10,096 nt of DNA from Candidatus Methanoprimaticola hominis (lineage in GTDB: Archaea > Thermoplasmatota > Thermoplasmata > Methanomassiliicoccales > Methanomethylophilaceae), in NCBI GenBank assembly GCA_006954465.1, contig LVVU01000091.1, positions 1 through 10,096 of the forward strand, written 5' to 3'. Below are positions 1 to 6,355 of this stretch, one piece after another; within the stretch, counting starts at the first letter, position 1; every line of letters begins with the position of its first letter. The notes beneath the pieces were generated by a model, which searched no databases, was not told the origin of the DNA, and worked only from the letters and a program-made list of their open reading frames with translations. Both the position numbers and the translations under genes were made by a program.

Positions 1-36
1 GATTTCTTCCTCGGCCTTCCCATCTGTACCACCCAT
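1..36 (-). CDS. 5' start of an unidentified gene, cut by the window edge
   Basis: An ATG at 36-34 on the minus strand opens a frame that stays open to the left edge and reads MGGTDGKAEEEI. Only twelve codons are present, so no function can be given. Support is indirect: the frame points away from mgtA, whose 3' hairpin lies upstream, and AT-rich TATA-like stretches (68-80 and 91-98) lie 30 to 60 bases ahead of the ATG. There is no clear ribosome binding site. The start codon sits inside the loop of a 10-bp inverted repeat. It may be chance; the sequence to the left would decide. Confidence 0.35.
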   Translation of the reverse strand, partial: MGGTDGKAEEEI

Positions 37-52
37 CTTCGTTGGTACAGAT
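22..52. repeat. 10-bp perfect inverted repeat around a start codon
   Basis: ATCTGTACCA at 22-31 is the exact reverse complement of TGGTACAGAT at 43-52, separated by 11 bases. Read on the minus strand it forms a stem with the ATG of the left-edge gene (36-34) in its loop. It could be an RNA hairpin at the start of translation, or a dyad operator bound by a dimeric regulator next to the promoter. It has no trailing T tract, so a terminator is less likely. Confidence 0.5.
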
Positions 53-127
53 AGATGTAGTTGCAGATTAATTAAGTTATTTCAGAAACGTTATACTAGA
101 TTCGCCCCATGCTGGGCACACTGTAAT

Positions 128-153
128 GGGAGGGGCCCCCGAGGGGGCCCTCC
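128..153 (-). terminator. GC-rich hairpin after mgtA
   Basis: Just past the mgtA stop (159-161) the minus strand folds into a GC-only stem: GGAGGG pairs with CCCTCC and CCCCC with GGGGG, with one bulged base and a very short turn. There is no U tract after it, so it may act as a 3'-end stabiliser or transcription barrier instead of a classic terminator. Archaeal termination usually relies on T-rich tracts. Confidence 0.4.
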
Positions 154-158
154 GCGTT

Positions 159-2894
159 TCAACAGGCGAAGAAGCCCTGGGTCTTCAGCATGTGCCTCTT
201 GATGAGGTGGGAGCCGAAGAAGTAGACGGCGCCGATGAACGGCATCCACAGCAGGGCGTACAGCGGCACTCCGATGAGTTCGACGCCGCCGGCCTGGGAG
301 ATGGCCTCCCAGAGGCCTCCGGAGAAGGGCAGGAGGGTTCCCACCGCCAGTGCGACGATGGTGGTGACCACCAGGATCTTCGCGGAGCACGTCTGGAAGA
401 ACGGCAGCTTGTTGGTCCTCACGATGTGGATGGACCAGACCTGCATCCAGTACTGCTCGATGCACCACAGCGACTGGAACAGGATCGCCACGGGCACCAG
501 GCATTCGTAGTTCTCCAGCCTGACGCCGCTCAGGACCGCCTCGGCGGCTGTGTGGGTTCCGTCGGTGAAGCCGGGCACGCCGACCATCTCCACGGACACC
601 CCGTTGAGCACGACGAATATGAAGAACATCCACGACATGATATCGGTGACCACGCACATGGGTCCGTAGCGGACCATGACGGCCTTCAGATTCACCGGAT
701 CCCATTTCCTGGGCTCGCGGACGAACTCGTCCTCCACGATATCCCACGGGGTGAACAGGCAGGCGAAGTCGTTGATCAGGTTGAAGATCAGGATCATGAT
801 GGCGCCCATAGGCTCGAAGTTGAACAGCAGCGAGCCCAGAACGAGCGAGAACATGTATCCGAAGTTGATCGAACCGATCATCTTCACGTACTTGATCGAG
901 TTGACGTAGACCTTCCTTCCCTCGATCGCTCCGGTCTTCAGGACGTTGAGGTCCTTCTCCAGGAGGATCATGCTGGCGGTCTCCTTGGCGATATCGGTTC
1001 CGGTGTCGACGGATATGCTCACATCGGCGTTCCTCATGGCGAGGACGTCGTTGATTCCGTCTCCCATCAATCCCACGGTGTGACCGTTGGCCTTGAGGGC
1101 CACGACCACGCGGGACTTGTTGTCCGGGGTCAGGCTGGTGAACACGTGGATCCTCTCCACGGCCTCCTGGAGCTCGTCGTCGGACATCTCGTCGACGACG
1201 TCCCCGGTGAGGACCTCCTCCACGTCGATGCCGATCTGCTCGCAGACGTGCCTGGTGACATACTCGTTGTCCCCGGTGAGGATCTTGACATCTATGCCGT
1301 AGTCGGCCATTTCCGCGATTGCGGCCTTGGCCGAGGGCTTGACGGGATCCGTGAACACCACGTACCCGCACATGATCATGTCGAACTCGTCCTCGGAGGT
1401 GAATTCAGTCCTTCCGGAGGGGAGGTACTTGTATGCGACTCCGAGAACACGCATGCCCTTGGCGCTGTACCACTCGATCATTCCCATGATCTCGTTGATC
1501 TTCTTCTCGTCGAGGGGCTGGATCTCGCGGTTCTCATCGAGGTATGCGGAGGAGATGCCGAGCATCTCGGGGATCGCACCCTTGGTGATCATGATGTCGA
1601 CATCGTCCCCGCGACCGACGACGACGGTCGCCCTCCTCCTGTCGAAGTCGAAGGGGACGTCGCCCACGGACTGGTACGCCTCGACCTCCTCGGAATCGAG
1701 GAACTCGTCGGCGTACTCCTGCAGGGCCCAGTCGATCTGATTGGTGGCGGACCTGAGGTTCTTGGCGTTGAGAGCCGAGTACAGCTCCACCGTGTGGCTG
1801 GAGTTGCCGTACAGGTCGCTGCAGTCCTTGACCGAGATGCGGTTCTGGGTTAGGGTCCCGGTCTTGTCGGAGCAGAGGACGTCCATGGCGCCGAAGTTCT
1901 GGATGGCGGTCACGTCCTTGACGATGACCTTCTTCTTCGACATGTCGATGGCGCCCTTGGCCAGGTTGGTGGAGACGATGGTCGCCAGCATCTCCGGCAT
2001 CAGACCTATGGCCAATGTCAGAGCGTACTTGACGGCCTCGATGAAGTACCCCTCGGTCCCCTCGACATAGCCCTTGTAGACCATGATGAGGAACACTGGG
2101 GGAACCATCAGGAGCATGATCCTGACGAGGAGCTTCGTAATCGCTTTGGAGCCCTTGTCGTAAGTTGTGGAGGGCTTCTTCTTGCTGAGGGATTCGGCCA
2201 TTCCGCCGAACACCGTGTCGTCTCCGACGGCCACCACCACGGCGACGGCGGAACCACCGACCACGTTGGTGCCCATGAAGGCCATGTTGTCGCATGAAAG
2301 AACGTTCCCGTGGCAGTCCACGGGGGTGCTGTGCTTGCTCACAGGGTTGGACTCGCCGGTCAACGCGGACTGATCCACCTTGAGGTGGTTCGACTTGATT
2401 ATCCTGACATCCGCCGGGATCATGTCCCCGGTGTCGAGGATGACTATGTCTCCGACCACGATCTCCCTGGAGTCGACCTCCATCTCCGAGTCCTCGCGGA
2501 CTACGGTTATGATCGTGGTCACCATGCTCACCAGTTGAGCCGCGGCTTTGCTGCTGCGGGTCTCCTGGATGAAAGTCACCGTACCGCTGACCAGGATCAG
2601 GGTGGTGAGGATTACGAAGTAGATTATGTCCGGATCCAGGACCATCCACAGGATGTCAATGATCGCTAGGATTATGATGAAATAATTGACGAAAGCACGG
2701 TACAGCCTCTTAAGCACCTGGTGCTTGTTGTGGTTCGTTACCGTATTCTTCCCGTATTTGATACGGGACGTAGTGAGTTCTTCGTTGAAATGGCCCTCGA
2801 GCCTGCTGTCGTATTCTTTCAGCACATCGTCGGCATCCATCGATGCCGCGCGTCTGAGCCTTTGTTCAGGGGTATCCGTCGTACCTTTGACCAC
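159..2894 (-). CDS. mgtA: Mg2+-transporting P-type ATPase, MgtA type (P3B)
   Basis: Predicted inner-membrane pump that uses ATP to import Mg2+. The 911 residues match the usual length of about 900 for MgtA/MgtB. Seen in the sequence: N-terminal cytoplasmic segment; TM1-TM2 at about 70-110; actuator loop with TGES at 179-182; a TM4 stretch with GLMPEML at 297-303, close to the family's GLTPEMLP; the phosphorylated aspartate D343 in CSDKTGTLT, preceded by the MgtA-like QNFGAMDVL; KGAIPEML in the nucleotide domain; TGDN; the hinge MGDGIND at 610-616; then about six hydrophobic segments from 690 to the C-terminus. All catalytic residues are intact. The start is GTG at 2894-2892; no ATG fits in frame upstream, and the TATA-like box lies 25 bases ahead, so the mRNA is probably nearly leaderless. 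Met19 is an alternative start. It is transcribed alone. No Mg2+ riboswitch is visible. The function is secure; the exact ion (Mg2+ or Ni2+) follows from the family. Confidence 0.93.
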   Translation of the reverse strand: MVKGTTDTPEQRLRRAASMDADDVLKEYDSRLEGHFNEELTTSRIKYGKNTVTNHNKHQVLKRLYRAFVNYFIIILAIIDILWMVLDPDIIYFVILTTLILVSGTVTFIQETRSSKAAAQLVSMVTTIITVVREDSEMEVDSREIVVGDIVILDTGDMIPADVRIIKSNHLKVDQSALTGESNPVSKHSTPVDCHGNVLSCDNMAFMGTNVVGGSAVAVVVAVGDDTVFGGMAESLSKKKPSTTYDKGSKAITKLLVRIMLLMVPPVFLIMVYKGYVEGTEGYFIEAVKYALTLAIGLMPEMLATIVSTNLAKGAIDMSKKKVIVKDVTAIQNFGAMDVLCSDKTGTLTQNRISVKDCSDLYGNSSHTVELYSALNAKNLRSATNQIDWALQEYADEFLDSEEVEAYQSVGDVPFDFDRRRATVVVGRGDDVDIMITKGAIPEMLGISSAYLDENREIQPLDEKKINEIMGMIEWYSAKGMRVLGVAYKYLPSGRTEFTSEDEFDMIMCGYVVFTDPVKPSAKAAIAEMADYGIDVKILTGDNEYVTRHVCEQIGIDVEEVLTGDVVDEMSDDELQEAVERIHVFTSLTPDNKSRVVVALKANGHTVGLMGDGINDVLAMRNADVSISVDTGTDIAKETASMILLEKDLNVLKTGAIEGRKVYVNSIKYVKMIGSINFGYMFSLVLGSLLFNFEPMGAIMILIFNLINDFACLFTPWDIVEDEFVREPRKWDPVNLKAVMVRYGPMCVVTDIMSWMFFIFVVLNGVSVEMVGVPGFTDGTHTAAEAVLSGVRLENYECLVPVAILFQSLWCIEQYWMQVWSIHIVRTNKLPFFQTCSAKILVVTTIVALAVGTLLPFSGGLWEAISQAGGVELIGVPLYALLWMPFIGAVYFFGSHLIKRHMLKTQGFFAC

Positions 2895-2914
2895 GGGAGG
2901 GCATGGACCCCCCT

Positions 2915-2923
2915 ACTTAAAAC
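2915..2923 (-). promoter_or_regulatory. TATA-like box of mgtA
   Basis: On the minus strand GGTTTTAAGTAGG lies in GC-rich surroundings, centred about 25 bases ahead of the GTG start at 2894. This is the usual archaeal distance from TATA box to transcription start, so transcription would begin at or next to the start codon. A 12-codon reading frame (ATG at 2904) lies between box and gene. Confidence 0.5.
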
Positions 2924-2952
2924 CTGGCCCTCGGACCCTGGATGAATGGATG

Positions 2953-2972
2953 CCCGGGCCTGGCCGCCCGGG
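2953..2972 (-). terminator. GC-rich hairpin after the coiled-coil gene
   Basis: CCCGGGC at 2953-2959 pairs perfectly with GCCCGGG at 2966-2972 over a six-base loop. It lies about 30 bases beyond the stop of the coiled-coil gene and ahead of the mgtA promoter, the right place to separate the two minus-strand transcripts. There is no T tract. Confidence 0.45.
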
Positions 2973-3004
2973 GCTGTATATGTAGTTTCTATGTCCGGAA
3001 GGAC

Positions 3005-3505
3005 TCATTCTTTCTTCTCGGAGGACTCCTCTGCAGGAGCCTCCTCGGAAGCGGGAGCGTCGACTGCCTCCTCTGCGGGGGTCTCGACGGGGGCGTCGGC
3101 GACGGGTTCCTCGACGAGAGCCTCGGAAGCCTCCTCGGCCATCTCCTTGGCCTCCTCCACCTTCTCGGAGGCGACGGCGACGGCCTTGAACTTCTTGGCC
3201 TCGGCCTTCTCGGCCTTCCTCTGCTCGCGCTCCTCCTCGCGGGCCTTCTTCTTCTCCCTGCGGTACATCTCCTTGTTCTTCTTGACATCCTCACGGAGCT
3301 TCTTCTTGGCCTCGGCCTGTTCCTCCTTCGGGAGCTTTTTAATCTCCTCCTTGCGCTTCTCGTTGGCGCGGCGGACCTTCCAGTACTCGTTGGAGGCGCG
3401 GTTCTTCTCCTCCTCCTCGGCCTGCTCCTTCTCTTTCGCGATCTTGGCATGCCTGGCTGTCGCCTTGGCATCGTCTCCGGACGTCTCAATGACCCTCTTG
3501 GACAT
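3005..3505 (-). CDS. Highly charged coiled-coil protein of unknown function
   Basis: I do not recognise a family. From ATG at 3505-3503 the product is 166 residues, starting MSKRVIETSGDD. Residues 15 to about 105 are almost only E, K, R, A and Q and look like one long helix or coiled coil. From about 120 to the end the chain is acidic and Ala/Pro/Glu-rich, probably disordered, ending in ESSEKKE. There is no signal peptide or membrane segment, so it should be cytoplasmic; a nucleic-acid-binding or scaffolding role is only a guess. A GTG three codons upstream (3514) would also fit, but the ATG has GGTGG at good distance, and the TATA box lies about 45 bases ahead. The strong bias creates long empty frames on the opposite strand (Ser- or Leu-rich), which are shadows. 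Its own promoter shares a motif with that of the desulfoferrodoxin gene. Confidence 0.75.
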   Translation of the reverse strand: MSKRVIETSGDDAKATARHAKIAKEKEQAEEEEKNRASNEYWKVRRANEKRKEEIKKLPKEEQAEAKKKLREDVKKNKEMYRREKKKAREEEREQRKAEKAEAKKFKAVAVASEKVEEAKEMAEEASEALVEEPVADAPVETPAEEAVDAPASEEAPAEESSEKKE

Positions 3506-3529
3506 GATATCCACCTTCAGATTGGAACG

Positions 3530-3539
3530 GTCATCCCGA
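3530..3539 (-). promoter_or_regulatory. Possible operator, copy 1 of TCGGGATGAC
   Basis: The ten bases TCGGGATGAC (minus strand) lie six bases downstream of the TATA box of the coiled-coil gene. The same ten bases occur at 4031-4040, one base downstream of the desulfoferrodoxin TATA box. A protein bound here would block the transcription start. Two copies alone do not prove a regulator. Confidence 0.35.
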
Positions 3540-3545
3540 ATGGGG

Positions 3546-3553
3546 TATATAAA
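3546..3553 (-). promoter_or_regulatory. TATA box of the coiled-coil gene
   Basis: TTTATATA on the minus strand is close to the archaeal TATA consensus and stands out from its GC-rich surroundings. It predicts a transcription start near 3522, leaving a short leader with GGTGG before the ATG at 3505. Confidence 0.7.
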
Positions 3554-3605
3554 CTGGAACAGAAAACGCCCCGGAGGACGGCGGATCGTCCCCGGGGGTT
3601 TGGAC

Positions 3606-3629
3606 GACGGCCCCTCCGAGGAGGCCGTC
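3606..3629 (-). terminator. Hairpin after the desulfoferrodoxin gene
   Basis: GACGGCC at 3606-3612 is perfectly complementary to GGCCGTC at 3623-3629, and part of the interior can pair further. It starts six bases past the desulfoferrodoxin stop (3635-3637). As with the other minus-strand hairpins here, no T tract follows. Confidence 0.5.
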
Positions 3630-3634
3630 CAGGT

Positions 3635-4009
3635 TCACTGGTTGGATTTCCAGAGTCCGTGCTTGTTGCAGAACTCCCAGGCGACGATGTTCTCGGCATC
3701 GGTGACGAAACATGCCTCGGGAGAGTCTCCGGGCTTCAGGTACTTCCTCATGAGGACGCCGTCGGCGCAGATCTCGATGTACACGATGTAGTGGTCCTCG
3801 ACCATGGGGTGGGCGGCCTCCTTGCCGACGACGACCTTGACGTTGGATCCGTCCCTGATGATGTACGGGACGTGCTTCTCCGCGGAGGGGTCGGCGGTCT
3901 TGGCCTCGGCTGCCGCCATGGGCTGTCCGCAGCAGGAGGGGTTGCATCCTCCCTTGTACAGGAGCTCGACGGCAGTGCCGCATTTCTGACAGACGAATTT
4001 CTGAGTCAT
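3635..4009 (-). CDS. dfx: Desulfoferrodoxin (two-iron superoxide reductase)
   Basis: Reduces superoxide to hydrogen peroxide without making oxygen, a cytoplasmic defence of anaerobes; electrons usually come from rubredoxin or a similar carrier. The 124-residue length is typical of the two-domain class. Seen: an N-terminal desulforedoxin domain with a Cys4 iron site C7-x2-C10 and C26-C27 (C22 is extra), and a C-terminal neelaredoxin domain with the His4Cys site, namely H46 (EKHVP), H67 and H73 (HPMVEDHY), C114 and H117 (CNKHGLW). K45 and E44 next to H46 match the conserved active-site pair EK. The start ATG at 4009 has GAGGA just upstream, and a TATA box lies about 35 bases ahead. Longer versions of this frame reach into the divergent neighbour and are not real. 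An Isf-like flavoprotein is encoded nearby, which suggests shared oxygen defence (inference). Confidence 0.95.
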   Translation of the reverse strand: MTQKFVCQKCGTAVELLYKGGCNPSCCGQPMAAAEAKTADPSAEKHVPYIIRDGSNVKVVVGKEAAHPMVEDHYIVYIEICADGVLMRKYLKPGDSPEACFVTDAENIVAWEFCNKHGLWKSNQ

Positions 4010-4030
4010 CTTTCCTCGAAGAGTCTGACC

Positions 4031-4040
4031 GTCATCCCGA
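4031..4040 (-). promoter_or_regulatory. Possible operator, copy 2 of TCGGGATGAC
   Basis: Identical to the ten bases at 3530-3539 and again just downstream of a TATA box on the same strand. Here only one base separates motif and TATA box, against six at the other site, so the position is not fixed to the helical turn. Confidence 0.35.
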
Positions 4041-4041
4041 C

Positions 4042-4049
4042 TTTTTATA
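4042..4049. promoter_or_regulatory. TATA box of dfx, possibly bidirectional
   Basis: The minus strand reads TATAAAAA, a good TATA box that places a dfx transcription start near 4020 and a leader of about ten bases with GAGGA. On the plus strand TTTTTATA could direct transcription from about 4071 toward the HisA-like gene. No other AT-rich element lies between the two genes. The minus-strand role is well supported, the plus-strand role less so. Confidence 0.6.
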
Positions 4050-4117
4050 CCGTGCCCTCCGGAGCCCCGGAAGTAAGAACCGTTACGTTCATCAGACATG
4101 AGGATGGTCCCCGTGGC

Positions 4118-4759
4118 ATGATGATCCCGGCCGTCTTCGCCGAACGCCGCGACGATAAGCTCCTCGCATCCGTGCCCGATGAAGGGGCCGTCCTCCCCGC
4201 CCGCGAAGGGGACGTCCCGTTCCAGGAGATCACCGGCCTCCTCCCCCGCGGGGATTCCAGAGGGACGGCCGTTGTAGCGGATATGGACAGCCTCCGCTCC
4301 GGCGAATTCAGAGAGGGCGTGGTAAAGGGGATGAGGATACGCGGCTCCGACATCTGGTTCATGACCTGCATCCGGGATGCGGACGACCTCATGGACGCGT
4401 TCAACACAACCGCCGATCTGGTCATCGCCCCCATGCACCTGATCTCCGGCGAGGAGGATGCGAAGGACATCGTATCCGTATCGGACAGCGTGATACCTGC
4501 GGCGATCGTGTCGAAAGGAGGCGTCCTCCGCGGGGATTGGAGGGTCGCAGGGGTCCGCGAGGCCCTGATGAGGCTGGAATCGCTGGGATTCTACAGGATG
4601 TGCGTCCTGGACATGGACGGGACGGTCACCGACGGGGATTGGACGTGGATTGCAGACCAGTTCCCATCCACGGTGCCGTTCGTCTCCGATCCCTCCGTCG
4701 TCGAGGGATACGGATTCAAGGACGTCATCGCTCCGCTGCGTCCATCGTCTCAGCGATGA
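4118..4759 (+). CDS. Divergent HisA/HisF-like TIM-barrel protein, function unknown
   Basis: 213 residues from the first of two adjacent ATGs. The alternation of strands and helices resembles the HisA/HisF-related proteins of methanogens: MIPAVF at the N-terminus (compare IPAID), VVADMDSL at 52-59 (compare the iADLDAi strand), IWFMTCIRDADDL, LVIAPMHLIS, AAIVSKGGVL and VLDMDGTVTDGDW at 163-175. The two catalytic Asp of ProFAR isomerase are not seen: F7 stands where IPAID has Asp, and S132-K133 lie where the later Asp is expected. Histidine synthesis is therefore unlikely. The motif DMDGT also resembles a HAD phosphatase motif I, but it lies only about 50 residues from the end, too late for that fold. 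The upstream frame is open (VRTVTFIRHEDGPRG looks coding-like), so a GTG at 4052 is a possible earlier start, though it is very close to the TATA box. The 3' end overlaps the flavoprotein gene. Coding is likely; the family call is tentative. Confidence 0.6.
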   Translation: MMIPAVFAERRDDKLLASVPDEGAVLPAREGDVPFQEITGLLPRGDSRGTAVVADMDSLRSGEFREGVVKGMRIRGSDIWFMTCIRDADDLMDAFNTTADLVIAPMHLISGEEDAKDIVSVSDSVIPAAIVSKGGVLRGDWRVAGVREALMRLESLGFYRMCVLDMDGTVTDGDWTWIADQFPSTVPFVSDPSVVEGYGFKDVIAPLRPSSQR

Positions 4760-5264
4760 ACGAGGCGACCTTCCCATCGATATCGCCGTCGAACATCTCG
4801 TCGGTACCCGATATCTCCAGGTGACCCAGCCATCTCATCCCGAGCATGGCGGAGAACGCTCTGAACACAGATACCGTGGGACGGAACTCGGGCTTCTCGC
4901 TGCCGCCGCACATCAGGCCCATGACCATGGACGGATGGGGGGATCCCCTGTCGAACCAGTAGGGCTGGAACCTGTCGATCGCCGCCTTTATCAGGGACGA
5001 GGGTCCGCTGAAGTGGATCGGCGTCGCGAGAACGAGTAGGTCCGCCTCCGAGAATGCAGCGTAGATCGGGGTCATGGCATCGTCGATGGCGCATTGGCCG
5101 TCCTTGCACAGTCCGCAGTTGCGGCAGTGGGACACGTCGTCTGTCACCGTGATGACAAGAGGATCGTAACCAAGGGCCTCCAGCTCCTTCGCGGCCGCCT
5201 TGCACATGGAATCGGTGACACCGTTCATGCGGGCGCTCCCGCAGAGTATGAGGGCCTTGCGCAT
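4725..5264 (-). CDS. Isf-like iron-sulfur flavoprotein (NADPH-dependent FMN reductase fold)
   Basis: 179 residues with a flavodoxin-like fold. CGSARMNGVTD at 8-18 is the phosphate-binding loop for FMN, and ATPIHFSGPSSLIKAAIDR from 80 is the second flavin loop typical of the FMN reductase/Isf family. Between them lies a compact cysteine motif, C47-x2-C50-x2-C53-x4-C58, as in the 4Fe-4S site of methanogen Isf. Isf proteins take electrons from ferredoxin and can reduce oxygen and hydrogen peroxide; this role is known for the family and inferred here. The protein is cytoplasmic, with no membrane segment. ATG at 5264 is about 25 bases from a TATA-like box, with little sign of a ribosome binding site, so the message may be leaderless. 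The last 35 bases overlap the end of the convergent HisA-like gene. Confidence 0.85.
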   Translation of the reverse strand: MRKALILCGSARMNGVTDSMCKAAAKELEALGYDPLVITVTDDVSHCRNCGLCKDGQCAIDDAMTPIYAAFSEADLLVLATPIHFSGPSSLIKAAIDRFQPYWFDRGSPHPSMVMGLMCGGSEKPEFRPTVSVFRAFSAMLGMRWLGHLEISGTDEMFDGDIDGKVASFIAETMDAAER

Positions 5265-5283
5265 GCCCAGGTATCGATATCGG

Positions 5284-5292
5284 CTTAATAAT
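5284..5292. promoter_or_regulatory. Shared AT-rich core promoter of the flavoprotein gene and egsA
   Basis: CTTAATAAT is the only AT-rich element in the 53 bases between the two divergent starts (5264 minus, 5318 plus). Its centre is about 25 bases from the minus start and 30 from the plus start. One element may serve both directions, so the two genes would compete for or share a TATA-binding protein. Confidence 0.5.
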
Positions 5293-5317
5293 CCGTTTCC
5301 ATACAGGAAGGGATAAC

Positions 5318-6355
5318 ATGGAGTTCCAGAAGGTCAAGGCCATCGAGATGCCCAGGGATGTCGTCGCGGGGCACGGCGTCATCGACGACGTCCGCGACAT
5401 CTGCGAAGGGCTGCACTTCGCGGGTGCCGGGACGATCATCACCGGCGGGAAGACCGCGAAGGTCGCGGGGAGCCGCGTGAAGGACCTGATGGAAGGATAC
5501 GACATGGACGTCTGCATGGTCGGCGATGCGACCATCGAGAATGCCGAGCTGGCCGCCGAGCAGGCGAGGGAGTTCGGATCCTCATTCATACTCGCCGTGG
5601 GCGGAGGGAGCAAGATCGATCTCGCCAAGATCGTCTCCAACGAGCTGAGGATCCCGACCTCCGCATCCCATGACGGGATCGCGTCGAACCGCGCTTCGAT
5701 GAAATCCGCGGACGGTTCGAGGTCCATTGAATCGGCTTCCCCGATGGGTGTCATCGCGGACACGAGCGTCATCGTCGAGGCGCCGTACAGGCTCCTCGCA
5801 TCCGGATGCGCGGACGTCATCTCCAATCTCACGGCCGTGAAGGACTGGGATTTCGCCAGGAGGCTCAAAGGGGAGTCGTTCAGCCGTTCCGCCTACTCGT
5901 TCTCCATGTACGCTGCCGAGAGCATAGTCGACAACTCGAAGCTGATCAAGCCCGGGATGGAGGAGAGCGTCTGGATGGCGATCAAGCCGATCATCATGTC
6001 CGGCATCTCCATGATCATCGCCGGCAGCTCCAGACCGACCAGCGGCGCGGAGCACATGATCTCCCACATGCTCGACCTGAGATGCCAGGGAAGGGCGCTC
6101 CACGGGGAGCAGTGCGGGGTCGCGTCCATCATGACGATGTACCTCCACGGTGGCGACTGGGAGCAGATCCGCGATGCGCTGTCCGATATAGGCGCACCGA
6201 CCACCGCCCAGCAGCTGGGGATCCCCAGGGAGGAGATGATCTACGCCATGGCCCACGCCACCGAGATAAGATCGGACAGGTTCACCATCCTGGGGGACAA
6301 CGGGATAACCGAGGAAGTGGCGGAGAAGGTCGCGGAAGCCACGGGGGTGATCTGA
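5318..6355 (+). CDS. egsA: sn-glycerol-1-phosphate dehydrogenase
   Basis: Reduces dihydroxyacetone phosphate to sn-glycerol-1-phosphate with NAD(P)H, the step that sets the archaeal stereochemistry of the membrane lipid backbone. The 345 residues match the archaeal enzyme. Seen: an N-terminal nucleotide-binding half with ILAVGGGSKIDLAK (91-104) for the dinucleotide, and TSASHDGIASNRAS (114-127) typical of this enzyme. Zinc ligands expected from the iron-containing alcohol dehydrogenase superfamily are D166 (GCADVISN), a His in GAEHMISH (H246, with H250 nearby) and H262 (LHGEQCG). The ATG has GGAAGGG five bases upstream. It is the first gene of a two-gene operon with the UPF0179 gene; stop and start share one base (TGATG). 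It is most likely constitutive and essential. Confidence 0.95.
   Translation: MEFQKVKAIEMPRDVVAGHGVIDDVRDICEGLHFAGAGTIITGGKTAKVAGSRVKDLMEGYDMDVCMVGDATIENAELAAEQAREFGSSFILAVGGGSKIDLAKIVSNELRIPTSASHDGIASNRASMKSADGSRSIESASPMGVIADTSVIVEAPYRLLASGCADVISNLTAVKDWDFARRLKGESFSRSAYSFSMYAAESIVDNSKLIKPGMEESVWMAIKPIIMSGISMIIAGSSRPTSGAEHMISHMLDLRCQGRALHGEQCGVASIMTMYLHGGDWEQIRDALSDIGAPTTAQQLGIPREEMIYAMAHATEIRSDRFTILGDNGITEEVAEKVAEATGVI

Noticed and set aside
126..1853. Long plus-strand frame (575 codons) opposite mgtA
   Set aside because: It mirrors the intact P-type ATPase on the minus strand; its product is Asp/His/Gly-rich with no recognisable domain.
2946..3791. Ser/Ala-rich plus-strand frame of 281 codons
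   Set aside because: A codon-bias shadow of the Glu/Lys-rich minus-strand gene, which has the promoter and ribosome binding site.
2942..4117. Long plus-strand frame running into the HisA-like gene
   Set aside because: The first part is a Leu/Gly-rich mirror of the charged coiled-coil gene and of dfx; only the part after about 4118 reads as a protein.
4610..4642. HAD phosphatase motif DMDGTVTDGD in the HisA-like protein
   Set aside because: It lies about 50 residues from the C-terminus with no following HAD motifs, and it fits the sixth strand of a HisA-like barrel.
4750..5868. Minus-strand frame of 372 codons across the flavoprotein gene and egsA
   Set aside because: It runs antisense to egsA and out of frame with the flavoprotein; both real genes have intact motifs.
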